Under the pieces are notes generated by a model. The model made no database searches. It was not told where the DNA came from and saw only the letters and a list, made by a program, of their open reading frames with translations. A stretch of DNA of 64,000 bases from NCBI GenBank assembly GCA_026936335.1, contig JAPMXV010000026.1, forward strand, positions 206,272-270,271, in the 5' to 3' direction. Position numbers and translations under genes: made by a program. Source of the DNA: Mantamonas sphyraenae. Its lineage: Eukaryota; CRuMs; Mantamonadidae. How positions within the stretch are numbered: position 1 is the stretch's first letter; each line of letters starts with the position of its first letter. Below are positions 24,601 through 36,600 of the stretch, in pieces.

Positions 24601-27600
24601 TGTGCAGATACGCCGGGCAAAGTCAGTGGGTCACGCGTGGCCAGGTGCGAGGCGACGGCGGCGTGATGTGCTACACGCCTGCGGTTTCTCCGTCCAGTGG
24701 AACCTCGGGTGCACTGGAGCTGTCGCTGAATGGTGGACAGACGTACTCCAGCGTGGGAAGCGTTTCGGTGCTTCATCTGGACCGCTCGCCCGCCCTTGCG
24801 TCTGCAGGCAACGTCGTGGCACTTGCGGACGGTATGGCGGCAGTGACAGATGGTGTGGGTCAGATCAAGGTGTACCGCCGTGCGGATGGCTCCGTGACGA
24901 CGTGGAGCGAAGCAGCGACTGTGACGTTGACAGGACGGCCCTCGGGGTTGCACGTGGCCATGCTGGGCAATGTGATTGTGAGTGGCAGTCATGTGTTGAT
25001 GGGTAGCAACATGAACACGTGGGCTGTGAAGCGTACCGGAGATGGGGAAACTGTGACGAGTGTGGCGCTGAGCGAACGGCAGGCGTTTGTGGGCCAAAGC
25101 GGCTCCAACTCGGTGTTGGTGTTGTCGCGCAACCACGGTGGGCCAGACACATGGTCGCAGTTGGGATTCGTTTCGACGGGGCTTGCGGGCGATGTCGGGT
25201 TGGGCGCTTCGATGGACGTGGATTTCAAGCGGCGCTGGTTGCTTGTGAGCGATGCCCAAGCGGCTGCGGGATGCGGTCGCGTGCACGTATTTGCATTGCA
25301 AAGCGAGGATACACTCCCAAAGCGCGTGCATACTCTGGCCTGCGAGGGCGGGAGCAGTTCGTTTGGGGCAACCCTTGCAGTGCACACGTCTGTGTTGGCT
25401 GTGGCAGATGCGCAAAACCGTGTTCATATCTATGATACAGCGACATGGACGCGCACGTCCATGCTTATGCTGGATACGGGTGTGGAGCACGTGTCTGTGC
25501 CAAATGACGCCACACTTGTTGTGGGACTCGCAAACGGAGAGACGCACGTGTACACGCTGGACAAGGATGGCACCTGGCAACTGCGCAACAATGGATACCG
25601 AGGACGCACACCGAGTGCAGATGCACTGCAGGGAGTGACCCTGAGTGGGAGCGGCGCGGGATCTGTGCCGTGTCCGGACTCGCAGTGCTACGACTTTCTG
25701 TCGGAATCGTGTGTGGTCGTTTGTGCGTACTCGGGGCCGCACTATGTGTTTCCGGATGCGCTGAACGGAAGCAGCCATGCTGACGTTGTGGGAGGAGGGT
25801 TCGCCGTTGGATCGACGGTTGCGAGCGGACTGTCGGGCTGCACGCGTCAAAGCCATGCATGGTTTACATGCACCGGGGGCGTAAACGGCGCCGTGGGGAC
25901 AGTGAACGTGAGGGTGAGTGGTACAAGCCGCGATGCAAACGTGACCCGCCTCGGACCGGTGACAAATGTGCAATTTGGCAACAGTTCACGCGACGTGTCT
26001 GTGTATGCAGGTGCTCGTGTTGTGGTCACCGCCACGGGGTTGATGGAAACACGGCTGATGGTGTGCCAGTACCAGTACGGTGCCGCGTTGTTGTGGACGT
26101 ACGCGCGCAAAGAATCAGCTGCGATGTGGAGCTGCGCGACCCCCGTGGTGTCTGAGCAGGAGTCGGGTCTGTACACACTGAGTGTGAGTGCCGACGGCCA
26201 AGCGATGTACAGTGCGGGATTGGTGCACCTGTATCGTCCGCAACAGGTGGTTGGGAGCGGCGACACACTGGCAGTGCTTGGCAGCACTGCGCTCGTTGGT
26301 CGGGTGAGCTCACAGCGTGTGGATGTGTATGCCATGAACGACACGGCATGGACAAAGCACGGCACCATTGTCGATGCCGGACGTGCTGGGTTTGGCAGTG
26401 CAGTGGCGTTGAGCCTCCGGTACTTGGTCGTCGTGGCACAAAGTGCGTCGGTGTCTGTGTACAGGCGCCTGGCGTCAGTGAACAGCAACAACGGATGGGA
26501 TACGGACGGAAGAGAGGTGATCACCCTTGCTGGAGCGCAAACTGTGGCTGTGCACGGTGAACGGATCGCTGTGGGTGCGCCAACGTCCGGTACCGTCTGG
26601 GTGTTGACACGCACGGCGGACAACAACATCACCCGATTCTCTGTACAACACACGCTCACAGGCACAGCCAACAGCTTTGGCTGGTCTGTGGCTGTGGTGA
26701 ACGACGTGCTTGCAGTCGGATCGAACGCGGACAACGTCGTCCATGTGTACAACAGCTGGACGGGCGCACATATGCAGACGCTGAGCCAAGCTGGCAGTTC
26801 AGTGACGATGAACACAAGGTACATGGCTGCGGGGGCACCGGGTGGCACGCGAGTTTTGCTGTGGGCGTTGTCCAACGGCACGTGGTCGTTGGAGGCGACC
26901 GTAAACTCGGGGAGCGCGGGCTTCGGCAAGAGTGTGTCGTTGGGAGACCTGGACAGCAGCATGAGTGTGGCGTCAGACACGGGCGTGCATCAAGTTGTGC
27001 AAGGCGCGGTGGTGCGTACGATGCCGCTTGCCAACACCGCGCAGGTGTCCCATTCGACTCTGTACGGCTCACTGGCACGCACCAGCGCAGGGGTTGTGCA
27101 CGTGGTGAATCGAGTTTGCTCGCGTCCTTGGTGTTTTGATGTGATGAGCGGCAGCTGCAGTGCCTCGTGTGCAAGCTCAGCTAGCCGTGTGGCGCCTGCG
27201 TCGGGACCGCAGACGGGCGGCACACGCGTGGAACTGCTGGGAACAAACATGGGTGCCAATGTCACGCTGACATGGCGTGCGCCGGATGGTGGCAATGTGC
27301 AAGTGCCGTGCTACACAGTGGGCCCGGATAGACTTGTGTGCACCACGCCTGCGTTTGCGCAGACGGGTGTCCACACATACGGGCAGGTCAACTTTACGGT
27401 GTATGCAACGCCGTCGATCAACGCTGTTGTGCTTCAAGGCAGTGGCTCACTGGATGTGGGTGGCAGCGCGGTCGTGCTGCTGGGTGCGTTTGCGCTTCAC
27501 GTCGATGTGGCAGTGTGTCGATTCACACCGCCCAGTGAAAGCGTAAGCGTTGCTGTGTACGAGAGTGCCACGCGTGTGCGATGCACGTCACCGCCGTCGG

Positions 27601-30600
27601 ACGTGATTGGGTACAAGAGCGTGCAGTACGCGCCGAACGGAGCACAGTACGTGGAGGTGCCGGTGACGTTTTACAACGCACGCAGCAGCGCTACACTGAG
27701 CAGTGCAGGTGGACTGTCGCTGGGCACATTCGAGTCTCAGGCGCTGCTCAGCGGTGCGTTGTGGCGATACAACGGCAGCAGCGCAACGTGGGCAACTGTT
27801 GGTACGCTGGACGCAGGTGCGTCGTTGCCTGCAAGCTTTGCCCCTGGGGTAGTGCTGGTGGGCACACGACTGTTTGAGTGGACCAATGGGACATTTGTGG
27901 AGCGCGCCACGCTGGCTGCCCCCGAGACAGTGACTGGGTTCGCGTTTGGGTCGCAGGTGGCCGTGTCTGCCAGCCACGCCTTTGTGGCTGCGCCAAACCA
28001 GCAAGGACGAGTGTATGTGTACGAGCGCAACTCGCCTAGCGTTGGCGCGTGGTCGCACGTGCACACCGTAACTGCACCGGGGACGGTGGCTGCTTCGGAT
28101 GCGTTTGGAGCGAGCGTCGCTGTGAGCAAGGAGTACCACGGCGCGTACCTGGCCGTGGGTGCACCTGGACGAGCGAGTGTGCATTTGTACGGACGGCACC
28201 AGGGCGGCACAAACACGTGGGGCCTGGTGTCTTCGTTGGAAGGCACGGCGGCCACGCAGTATGGCGCGAGTGTGTCTCTCAGTGCAGCAGACGCACCAGG
28301 CGGCATGATGCTTGCGGTAGGATGCCCTGGCTGTTCAGGAGGGTCTGGGCGTGTGATGGTGACCACTGGAGGAAGCACACCCAGCGTTGTGGCAACACTG
28401 CAGGCTGCGTCGGGCGTGACAGGATTTGGCACGGCGGTGAGCATGCATGTGTACGGACAGCAGCTTGCTGCTGCTGCTTCAACGCGTGTGTACGTGTTTG
28501 GACGTGATGGAAGCGGTGCGTGGACGCGACGACGTGAACTGAGCGTGAGCGGATCACCAGCGTCTGTGCAGTTGACCGCTTCGTCGAGGCTGCTTGCAAG
28601 TGGCAGCGACACGCGGGACGTGATGCCGCTGTGTCCAGCGCCTGGGTGTTTCAACACGGCGCAATGGCAGTGCGAGAGCAGCTGTGGATACCGCATTCGA
28701 GGCATGGATGTGCCGGCCGTGGATGCAGATGTGGCGTCACCCTTGACCGTTTTCGTTGGCAATGCACACGCAAACCGTGTGATCACGTTGTCCAACGCCA
28801 CATACTCGTGTAATGTGACGTGTACGGCCGCGACAGACGCGCCAGACCAACTCCACTGTGTGCTGCCACCTTGGGGCACGGTGGACCAGCTGTCGGTGCG
28901 TCTCGCCGGCAGAACGTTGGCTGCCAACGCATCCGAGACAACATTGTATGTGTATCGCATCACCGTGAATTCGCAGGTAGACAACGGCGATATTTCAGGA
29001 GGGCACGTGGTGTCCATTACGGGCAGTGGGTTCACGGGGGCTGGAAACGTACAAGGCGTGGCCCAGTGTGTGTTTGGCACGCGCGTGGTCAGTGCCACTG
29101 TCGTCAGCAATACGATGATTACGTGTGTTGCACCTGCCGTGACATCGCCGGTTTCGGTGGATCTGAATGTGACGCTGAATGGGCGCGAGTACCTTGCTGC
29201 AGGGCGGTTTGTACATGTGCGCCTGCAGGAACGTGTGGAAGAGAGCGCCAGGAAGCAGGTGGTGTCTCTTGGCTGGACTCAAATCGGGGCGACGGACAAC
29301 GTGAATTACGTCGTCAGCAGGAACATGCGCGTGCAGCAGGCGTGGTACCGCGCCGCAACGGTGACGAGCACTGGCACGGGTTTTGGCTGGGTACACGCGT
29401 ACCAGAATATCATGGCCAGTGGTGGCGATGGGGTGGCGTATTTGTTTGCACGCGGTCCAAACAACACATACGGCGCAGAAGTGCAGCTGTCACATGGTTC
29501 GTTGGCGCAGGCCGGGGAGAACTACGGACGCGTTGTTGCTGTGGGACGAGATGTTGTACTTGCCAGTGCACATCGCTACCAGGATGGAAGTGTTGTCAAC
29601 GCCGGTCGCGTGTTGATGTTTTTGCGCAACCGGGGCGGTGCAGACACGTGGGGATTCCACCAGGAACTGAAGCTGTCGCCGCCGCAAGGGGTCACTTTTG
29701 GCAGGCGGATTGTTGTCAACACGGATCCCGGCAGACAAGACGAACTGATTGTTGTTGGATCGCCACCAAACAACATGGCGTGGCTGTTCCAGCGCGGTGC
29801 GACCAGCAGCCCGGAGCAGCGAGACACGTGGTCTCTGATCAAGACGTTTACGGGCCCCAACAACAACCGCTTCAGTGCGGGGTTGTCGCTGACGTACGAC
29901 TACTTGGTTGTGGGTTCGAGCAACTTCAACGGAGGCCAGGGCAGACTACAGGTGTACCGCCGTGCGGATGGCTGGGCGACGGACACAGCATTGGTGCTGA
30001 CGAAAGAGTCGCCCAGCGCGACGGACTTGCTTGGCGAGAACGTGGCCATCAGTGACGACTCACGTGTTGTGGTTGCGTCTGCAAGCGGGTATGCAGGCGG
30101 ACGCGGAGCGGTGGCTGTGTTTGTGCGCGACGGCCCGACGACTTGGACCAACACACAGGTGCTGCTCGCCTCGGATTCGACAAGCACCTCTGTGAAGCTA
30201 GGTGAGGATGCAGTGGCCATGTCGGACGCGGCCATCGTGGCGACATCTCCTCAGCGAGGCCTGTACGTGTTGACGCCGGCGTGCCTGGAGTATTGCTTTG
30301 ACAAGGTGACATGGAAATGCAGCGCCTGCGAAAAGACGCTGCTGGACACACGGCCGCGCAACATGCCGGAAACGGGAGGCACGCTGCTGCGCGTGTACGG
30401 AAAACGCTTTGAGACGGGCGTGTCGGACACGGTGGAACTGCGCAACGCCAGCAACAACGCCCTGCTGGCAAGCATCACATGCACGGTCCACTCGGACATC
30501 CAGCTTGTGTGCAACGTTCCTGCGTTGGCTTCAAGTGGTCTCACGGGTGCCGTGGCTGTGAATGTGGTGCAAACGGCAACGCAGTCGTCTGTGACGGTGT

Positions 30601-33600
30601 CGATGTATCCCAGCGTTGCTGTGACGTCGCTGTCGACACACAATGTGCGAGTCATCGGCGGTGAATCAGTCACACTTACGGGAACAGGGTTTGTGCAGAC
30701 GGACGAGAGCGTGTGCCGTTTTGGAAACGCGTCCCTGCGCGTACGTGCGCGTGTGTTGAGCAGCTCCCAGGTCGTGTGTGTGACGCCTGCTACGAGTGGA
30801 CCGCGTGCACCAGCGCCCCTGAGCTACAGTCAGAACGAACAACAGTTTGTGAACGGGCCGGATGTGCTGTACTATCGCAAGACATCGCCTGTGTTGTCCT
30901 TCTACAACCTGACCAGCGCGGCGTCGCTGGTGGCTGGTGAGACTCAGGTGACGGCGACTGTGCACCTGCGCACACTCGATGGGCTTGCACATCCTGCGTA
31001 TTACCCGACCCAACAAGTGGATACGGTGACGTGTGATGTGGCCGAGGTCGTGCAAGCGTCTGGATCGGTAGTCCGTGTGCTGTCAAGCAACGGCACAGCA
31101 GTGGTTGACTCATCCACTCTGGCGTGCGTGTTGCCCACCCTGAATGTGTCGTCCAAGTCGTTGGGTGCTGGGAACGAGTACCGCCTGCGCGTCTCTGTGG
31201 ATGGCGTGGCGGTCACGGGCAACGCGCAGCCAACGGTTTATGTTGCGCCAGCGGCCGTGGATCCCGCACGCTGCTCTCTACTTGCGTCTACGACGACCTC
31301 CATGGCTCTGAGCCACTCTGCCGTGCAGGTGGCCAGTGGCGTGCGCGTGGTGGCGCGCGATCGTTTTGGCAACGCACTGACCGACGACGCCACGGTACTG
31401 ATGATGAACGCAACTTACGCGTTGGGCTCTGCCAATGTGCTCAACACAGCGATGACACGAAGTGCCGTCGGGTCGCCTGATTACACCGCTGTGTACACAC
31501 CGACGGCAACGGGTCAGCTCATCCTGCGTGTGACAGCGGGCGGCGTCGACATTGCGGGGTCACCTGTGTTTGTGAGTGTGCTGGGTGCAGCTACGTACAG
31601 TGCGCTTGCGCCAAACCTGGGACCCACCACGGGTGGCACACGCATCACAGTGACAGGCACCAACTTTGTGGCATCGCCGCAAGCACGAGCGTGGATCGGC
31701 AGCGCAGCTTGTGTCGTGGAAGTGATATCCACCACGCAGATGGTGTGCATCACGCCGACCACGGGTCTGTCTGCCAACGCCACGTTGAATTTGACGAACA
31801 ATGGGGTGAACAGCGCGGCCGGCGCTGCGTACTTTAGCACGTACACGCCCGAGACGATGGTTCCTTCGATTGTGCCGAACAACGGCAAGTCGTCGGGCGA
31901 TACAGAGGTGACGATTGTGGGCACTGGCTTTGTGGACAATGCCTATCTGACTTGTCTGTTTGGGGACACGGTGTCTCAGACCAGGGCCACGTTTGTGTCG
32001 AGCACCAAGCTGATCTGCCTGTCACCTCCACGCGACCCGGGACGTGTGCGTGTCGCCGTGTCCAACAACGCACAACAGTACACGGCCGACATTGCTACGG
32101 GAGACACGTTTACGTTCATCGAGCTGTTTTCGCCGCTGTGTCGCCAAACAACGGAGCTGGAGCCGTTCCAGCGGGAGCGACAGGGACTCGGCGTCCCGTA
32201 TCTGGCCAACCTGGCCATAGAGGCCACGGTGACCTCTGCAGATGCGCGCTCGTCCAACGGCAACTCTCTGTCTGGGATCGTCGATGCTGACCGCTGTTGC
32301 CAAAAGACAAACGTGACGCAGGCATTCAAGTGTGGCCTGAACTTTCCGCAGTTCAACACGACCTATCAAAACGACACAGATGTGGTTGCGGTGCAGGTGG
32401 ACCTGGTACGCGAGGCGTTTGTGAACCAGTTTGTGGTGTCGTGGTTCCAGCCGTGCCGCAACCTGCCCAAGGCTTACTACCTGGACATGTGGAACCCGAG
32501 TACGCTCTCGTGGCAAGCGTTGATCACACGTGTGGGCAAGCAAGACGGTGTGGCCTTTGGCTCGCAGCGTCCGTGCTTCTTTGTGCCTTCCGATCAGGCC
32601 GACGCAGCGTTGTGTTCCGACTTTACGACGTCCGAAGTGCGTGGCTCGCGTTTCCGCGTGCGCTGGAACAACACGCTGGCGTTCATGGGCAGCACGGCAT
32701 CGTCGGATGGCGGTTGGTTGTACGAGCTGGAGGTGCATGGCGTGTACACGGACACGCCCGAGAGCGTCCAATTTGCGGGCACCCACAACCAAAGTGTCGC
32801 GGCAGTGGCCCAGCAGTCCTTGGCCACAATCTCCATGCGCACGTACAATCACCAAAACGAACTTTTGGGTGCCAATGACACGAGTTCGGTGTGGATGGCG
32901 ATGAACGTGACACGCGACGGCCAACCTGTGCCCGAAACGATGCTCAGCGGCACACGCAACGTCACGTTTGCGGCAGGCACTGCCAATTTCACAGACTTGG
33001 CACTGGTACGCCCCACAGTGGGCGTGTACCGCCTTCACTTTACGAGCAACCTGGCCGCCGTATCAGCGGTGAGCGCCTATGTCACGGTGTCGGTGGGCCC
33101 TGCCGTGGAGATGCGGCTGATGACGTTTGCCACGCAGACATACGCGACCCAACAGACTGTGGCACTGGCCACGGCCACGCTACACATGTACGACGCAGGC
33201 AACAATGCGGTGGGCGTGTCCGATTCATCACGCACGGTGGTTGCGAGCTTGCGCAACGTGTCGCAGAGTCTGAGTGGCGTGACAAACGCAAGCAGCAGTG
33301 CAGGCGTGGCAACACTGAGCGCCATGTCGCTGACAGCGCCGGTTCCGGGTGTGTATGTTTTGGACTTTGAAACGTTTGGACTGGTGAACGCCTCGACGAC
33401 GTTCACCATCACGTCCGGGGCACCATACACACTGTTGGTGCCGCCTGAGGGGTTCAACAGCACGTTCAAAGTGCAACATGTGGTGCATTTGACCAGCATA
33501 CGCGTCGAGGCGCGCGATGCGAGCAACACACTGACGACGTTGGTCACAGCGCCATTGACCCTGCGCATGGCCAACACAAGCGCTCAGCTGAATGGAAACA

Positions 33601-36600
33601 CCAGTGTGGACGTTCCATTTGTGGGTGGCGTGGCACAGGTTGCCGGCTTGACGCTGGGACCCAGTTTGGCCCCAGGAACTTATGTGATGGAGTTGACGAG
33701 TGCAGTGAGCGCAAGAAACGCCACGGTGGCCATTGTGCTGACCGAAGGTGTGGCCACGACCCTTTCTGTGGTAAACAACAAGCTGGGCTCTGTGCAGGCA
33801 AAGACAAACACGCAGGTCCCGAGTGTGATCGTCCTCGGCTTGGATGCCAGTGGGACGTACAGTGGTGCAGCAGACACAACACGCACTGTGACTGCGGTTC
33901 TGCTGAGCAAACCGAGCGGCGCTGGCAGTGTGCAGCTTCAGGGCACCACGAGCGTGCAGACGTCCGTGTCCAACGCCACCTTTGCCTCGATGACGCTGAG
34001 TCAGCCTGTATTGGGAGGATACGTCATTCGCTTCAGTAGTGCGTCGGTGTCGCACGTAGACGTGACTGTGAATGTGACGGCAGGTGCGGGTGTGGCGTTG
34101 CAGCTGACGTCCGCGCCTGTGGTGAGCAACTTGCGCTCGGAAGTCAACACGAGTGTCCCGAGCATTTCGCTGCGTGTGATTGACGGTGGCGGCAACGATG
34201 TGGGCGCGTTGGATACACAGCAGCGTACGGTGACCATCAACAGCACACAGCTGCAGCTGGAGGGCAATGTGGCCACGAGCAATGCGGGCGTGGTCACGTT
34301 TGGTGCTTTGAGCTTGCGACGACCTGTGCGCGGAACATACAATGTCACTGTGAATAGTGACGGCTTGGAGAGCACCCAAGTGACTCTTGTGGTTGTCCTG
34401 GGCCCCATTGAGAATGTGCTCGGTGAGACGAGCTCGCTGGGCGAGATTGCGAGTGCAGCCGAGGTTGCTCTTGCGCAACTCGTGCTCAATCTGAGGGACG
34501 CCGGCGGGCAAAACGTGGCCATGGAAGACGTGAGCAACACAGTGCTGGTTGTGAGTAGCAACAGCAGCAGCGTGGGTCTGGCGGGCGTGTTGACGTACAA
34601 CTTGACTGCGGCCAACAGCTCACGTGTGGTGCTGCGAAACCTGTTTGTGCGCACCCCTGTGTCTGGACACTATGCGTTGACTGTGACCGTGAGTCGGGCC
34701 CCATTGGGCTTTGTGGGCAATGTCACAGTGCCGTTGCGAGTGCGCTTTGGCGAGCCGTACCGTTTGGTGGCTGCGTGGGATCACGGCAACGTGCTGACGA
34801 CGGCGCCGCGTGTGGATGTGCCCAACGTGACTGTGACTGTGCAGGATTTGGCGGGCAACGACGTGTTGTCCATGCAGCCACTGAATGTGCAGCTCGTGTC
34901 TGCGCAGCTGCAGCTGTTGGGCAACACCACGGCAGCGCTGGACACACGTGCCACAGCGCGTCTGCAAGGCGTGTTTGTCAACGCACCGGCCAACGATTCG
35001 TATCTCCTTACGGTTCAAGCGACAGGTCTGCTGCCGAGCAACCTGACACTTGTGGTAGGTGAGGGCGTGGCGTACAGGCTGAATCTGCTGCAGTTGTCGG
35101 GTGGAACGTACCGTTCCAGTGCATCTGTGGCGCTGTCGTCCGTTGGTGTGGTTGCTGTGGACGTGCGCGGCAACGAAGTGCCCAGTGGGTTGCAGGTGGC
35201 ACGAAATGTCACGCTGGAGAATCTCAACGCGACGGCGGTGGACCTGAACGGTGTGACAGTGCGCTCGATGGTGGCCAATCGCGTCGACTTTACGGGGTTG
35301 ACGCTTCTTGCGCCTCGCGCAGGCGAGTATGTGCTGGAACTGAGCAGCGGGGCGTTGCTGCCCGCCCAGGTCCGTGTGACGGTGACTGTGGGTGAGCCGG
35401 TGGAACTGCGCTTGCACACACCGATGTCGGGTCGCTTTGATTCGGTATCCCTCGAGACAGTGACTGTGTCTGGCGTGGTGGTGCGAGGCTACGATGCTGG
35501 AGGTAGCATGGTGGCAGCGGCGCAACAGGGCGCGTACAACGTGAGTGCGGTGAGCACGGGGGCTGCCGCTCTGCCATGGAAGGACACGAGCGAGCTGCAA
35601 CGCCCTATGGGTGCGGGCGAGGCGTCGTTCTCTCTGGCGTTGCACAAGCCGGCACGTGGCCAGTACCGCGTGACGTTTGTCAGCGGCAGCATGCGCAACA
35701 CCAGTCTAGACGTGGTCATCGCCATGGGGCCTGCATACGCACTGCAGGTAATCAATCCCCGTGCAGCGCCGTACCTGGCTGCAATCACAGTGCAGGTTGC
35801 GCCGCTGCAGGTACGCGTGCTGGACGCAGGTGGAGGAGTGACCAACACGACCGAACTGCAGATCAATGTGACAACGCAGCAAGACGCGCAATCGTTTGGT
35901 GGTGTGCGTAGCGTGACGACAGTGGGTGGCGTGGCTGTGTTTGACACGCTTACGTACGGTCGGCCGTCGCCAGTCCCGCACACGCTGGAATTCGAGGCCA
36001 GCAACCAACTGCGGGTCAACGAGACCCTCACCGTGCTAGTGGGCAACATGGTGCAGCTGAGCCTGGAGAGTGTGCGCACGTTTACGTCTCCGTCGTTGTG
36101 GACGGTGCCTTTGCCGCCGGTGGTGGCTGTGGGCCAGGATCCAGCCGGCAACTTTGTGGGCGACCAAGATGTGCTGGACCGTGTGGTGTACGTGTACATC
36201 AACGCGTCGGCGACGTCGCTGCTGCAGGGTGTCAATTCACGATCGATGGTGGAGAGCAACGTGACGGTGGCCGGACTGTGGCTTGCACGTCCGCCCGCAG
36301 GGGTGTATGTGCTGTCGGTGGTGAGCACCGACTTGGAGGGCCAAGAGGTGTTGGTTACGATTACGGTGGGGCCTGCCACGGGTCTGGAGAGTGTGGCGCA
36401 GGCGATGACGTTGGCGAGCAACGACTCGAGTGTCGTGCCTGCGTTCCGCGTGTATGTCGTGGATGCAGGCGGAAACCGACTGTACGGACAAGATACCGGG
36501 ACACGAGCACTGTCCGTGGACATCAGTGGCAGTGGCCAGGCGAACCTGGGTGGCCAGGTGTCGTTCAACACGGTCGCAGGCGCAGCAAACATCACAGGCG

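Noticed and set aside
23787-25973. 728-codon minus-strand open frame
   Set aside because: Antisense of the giant gene. His/Arg/Cys-rich translation with no domain, whereas the plus strand continues the propeller/TIG repeats.
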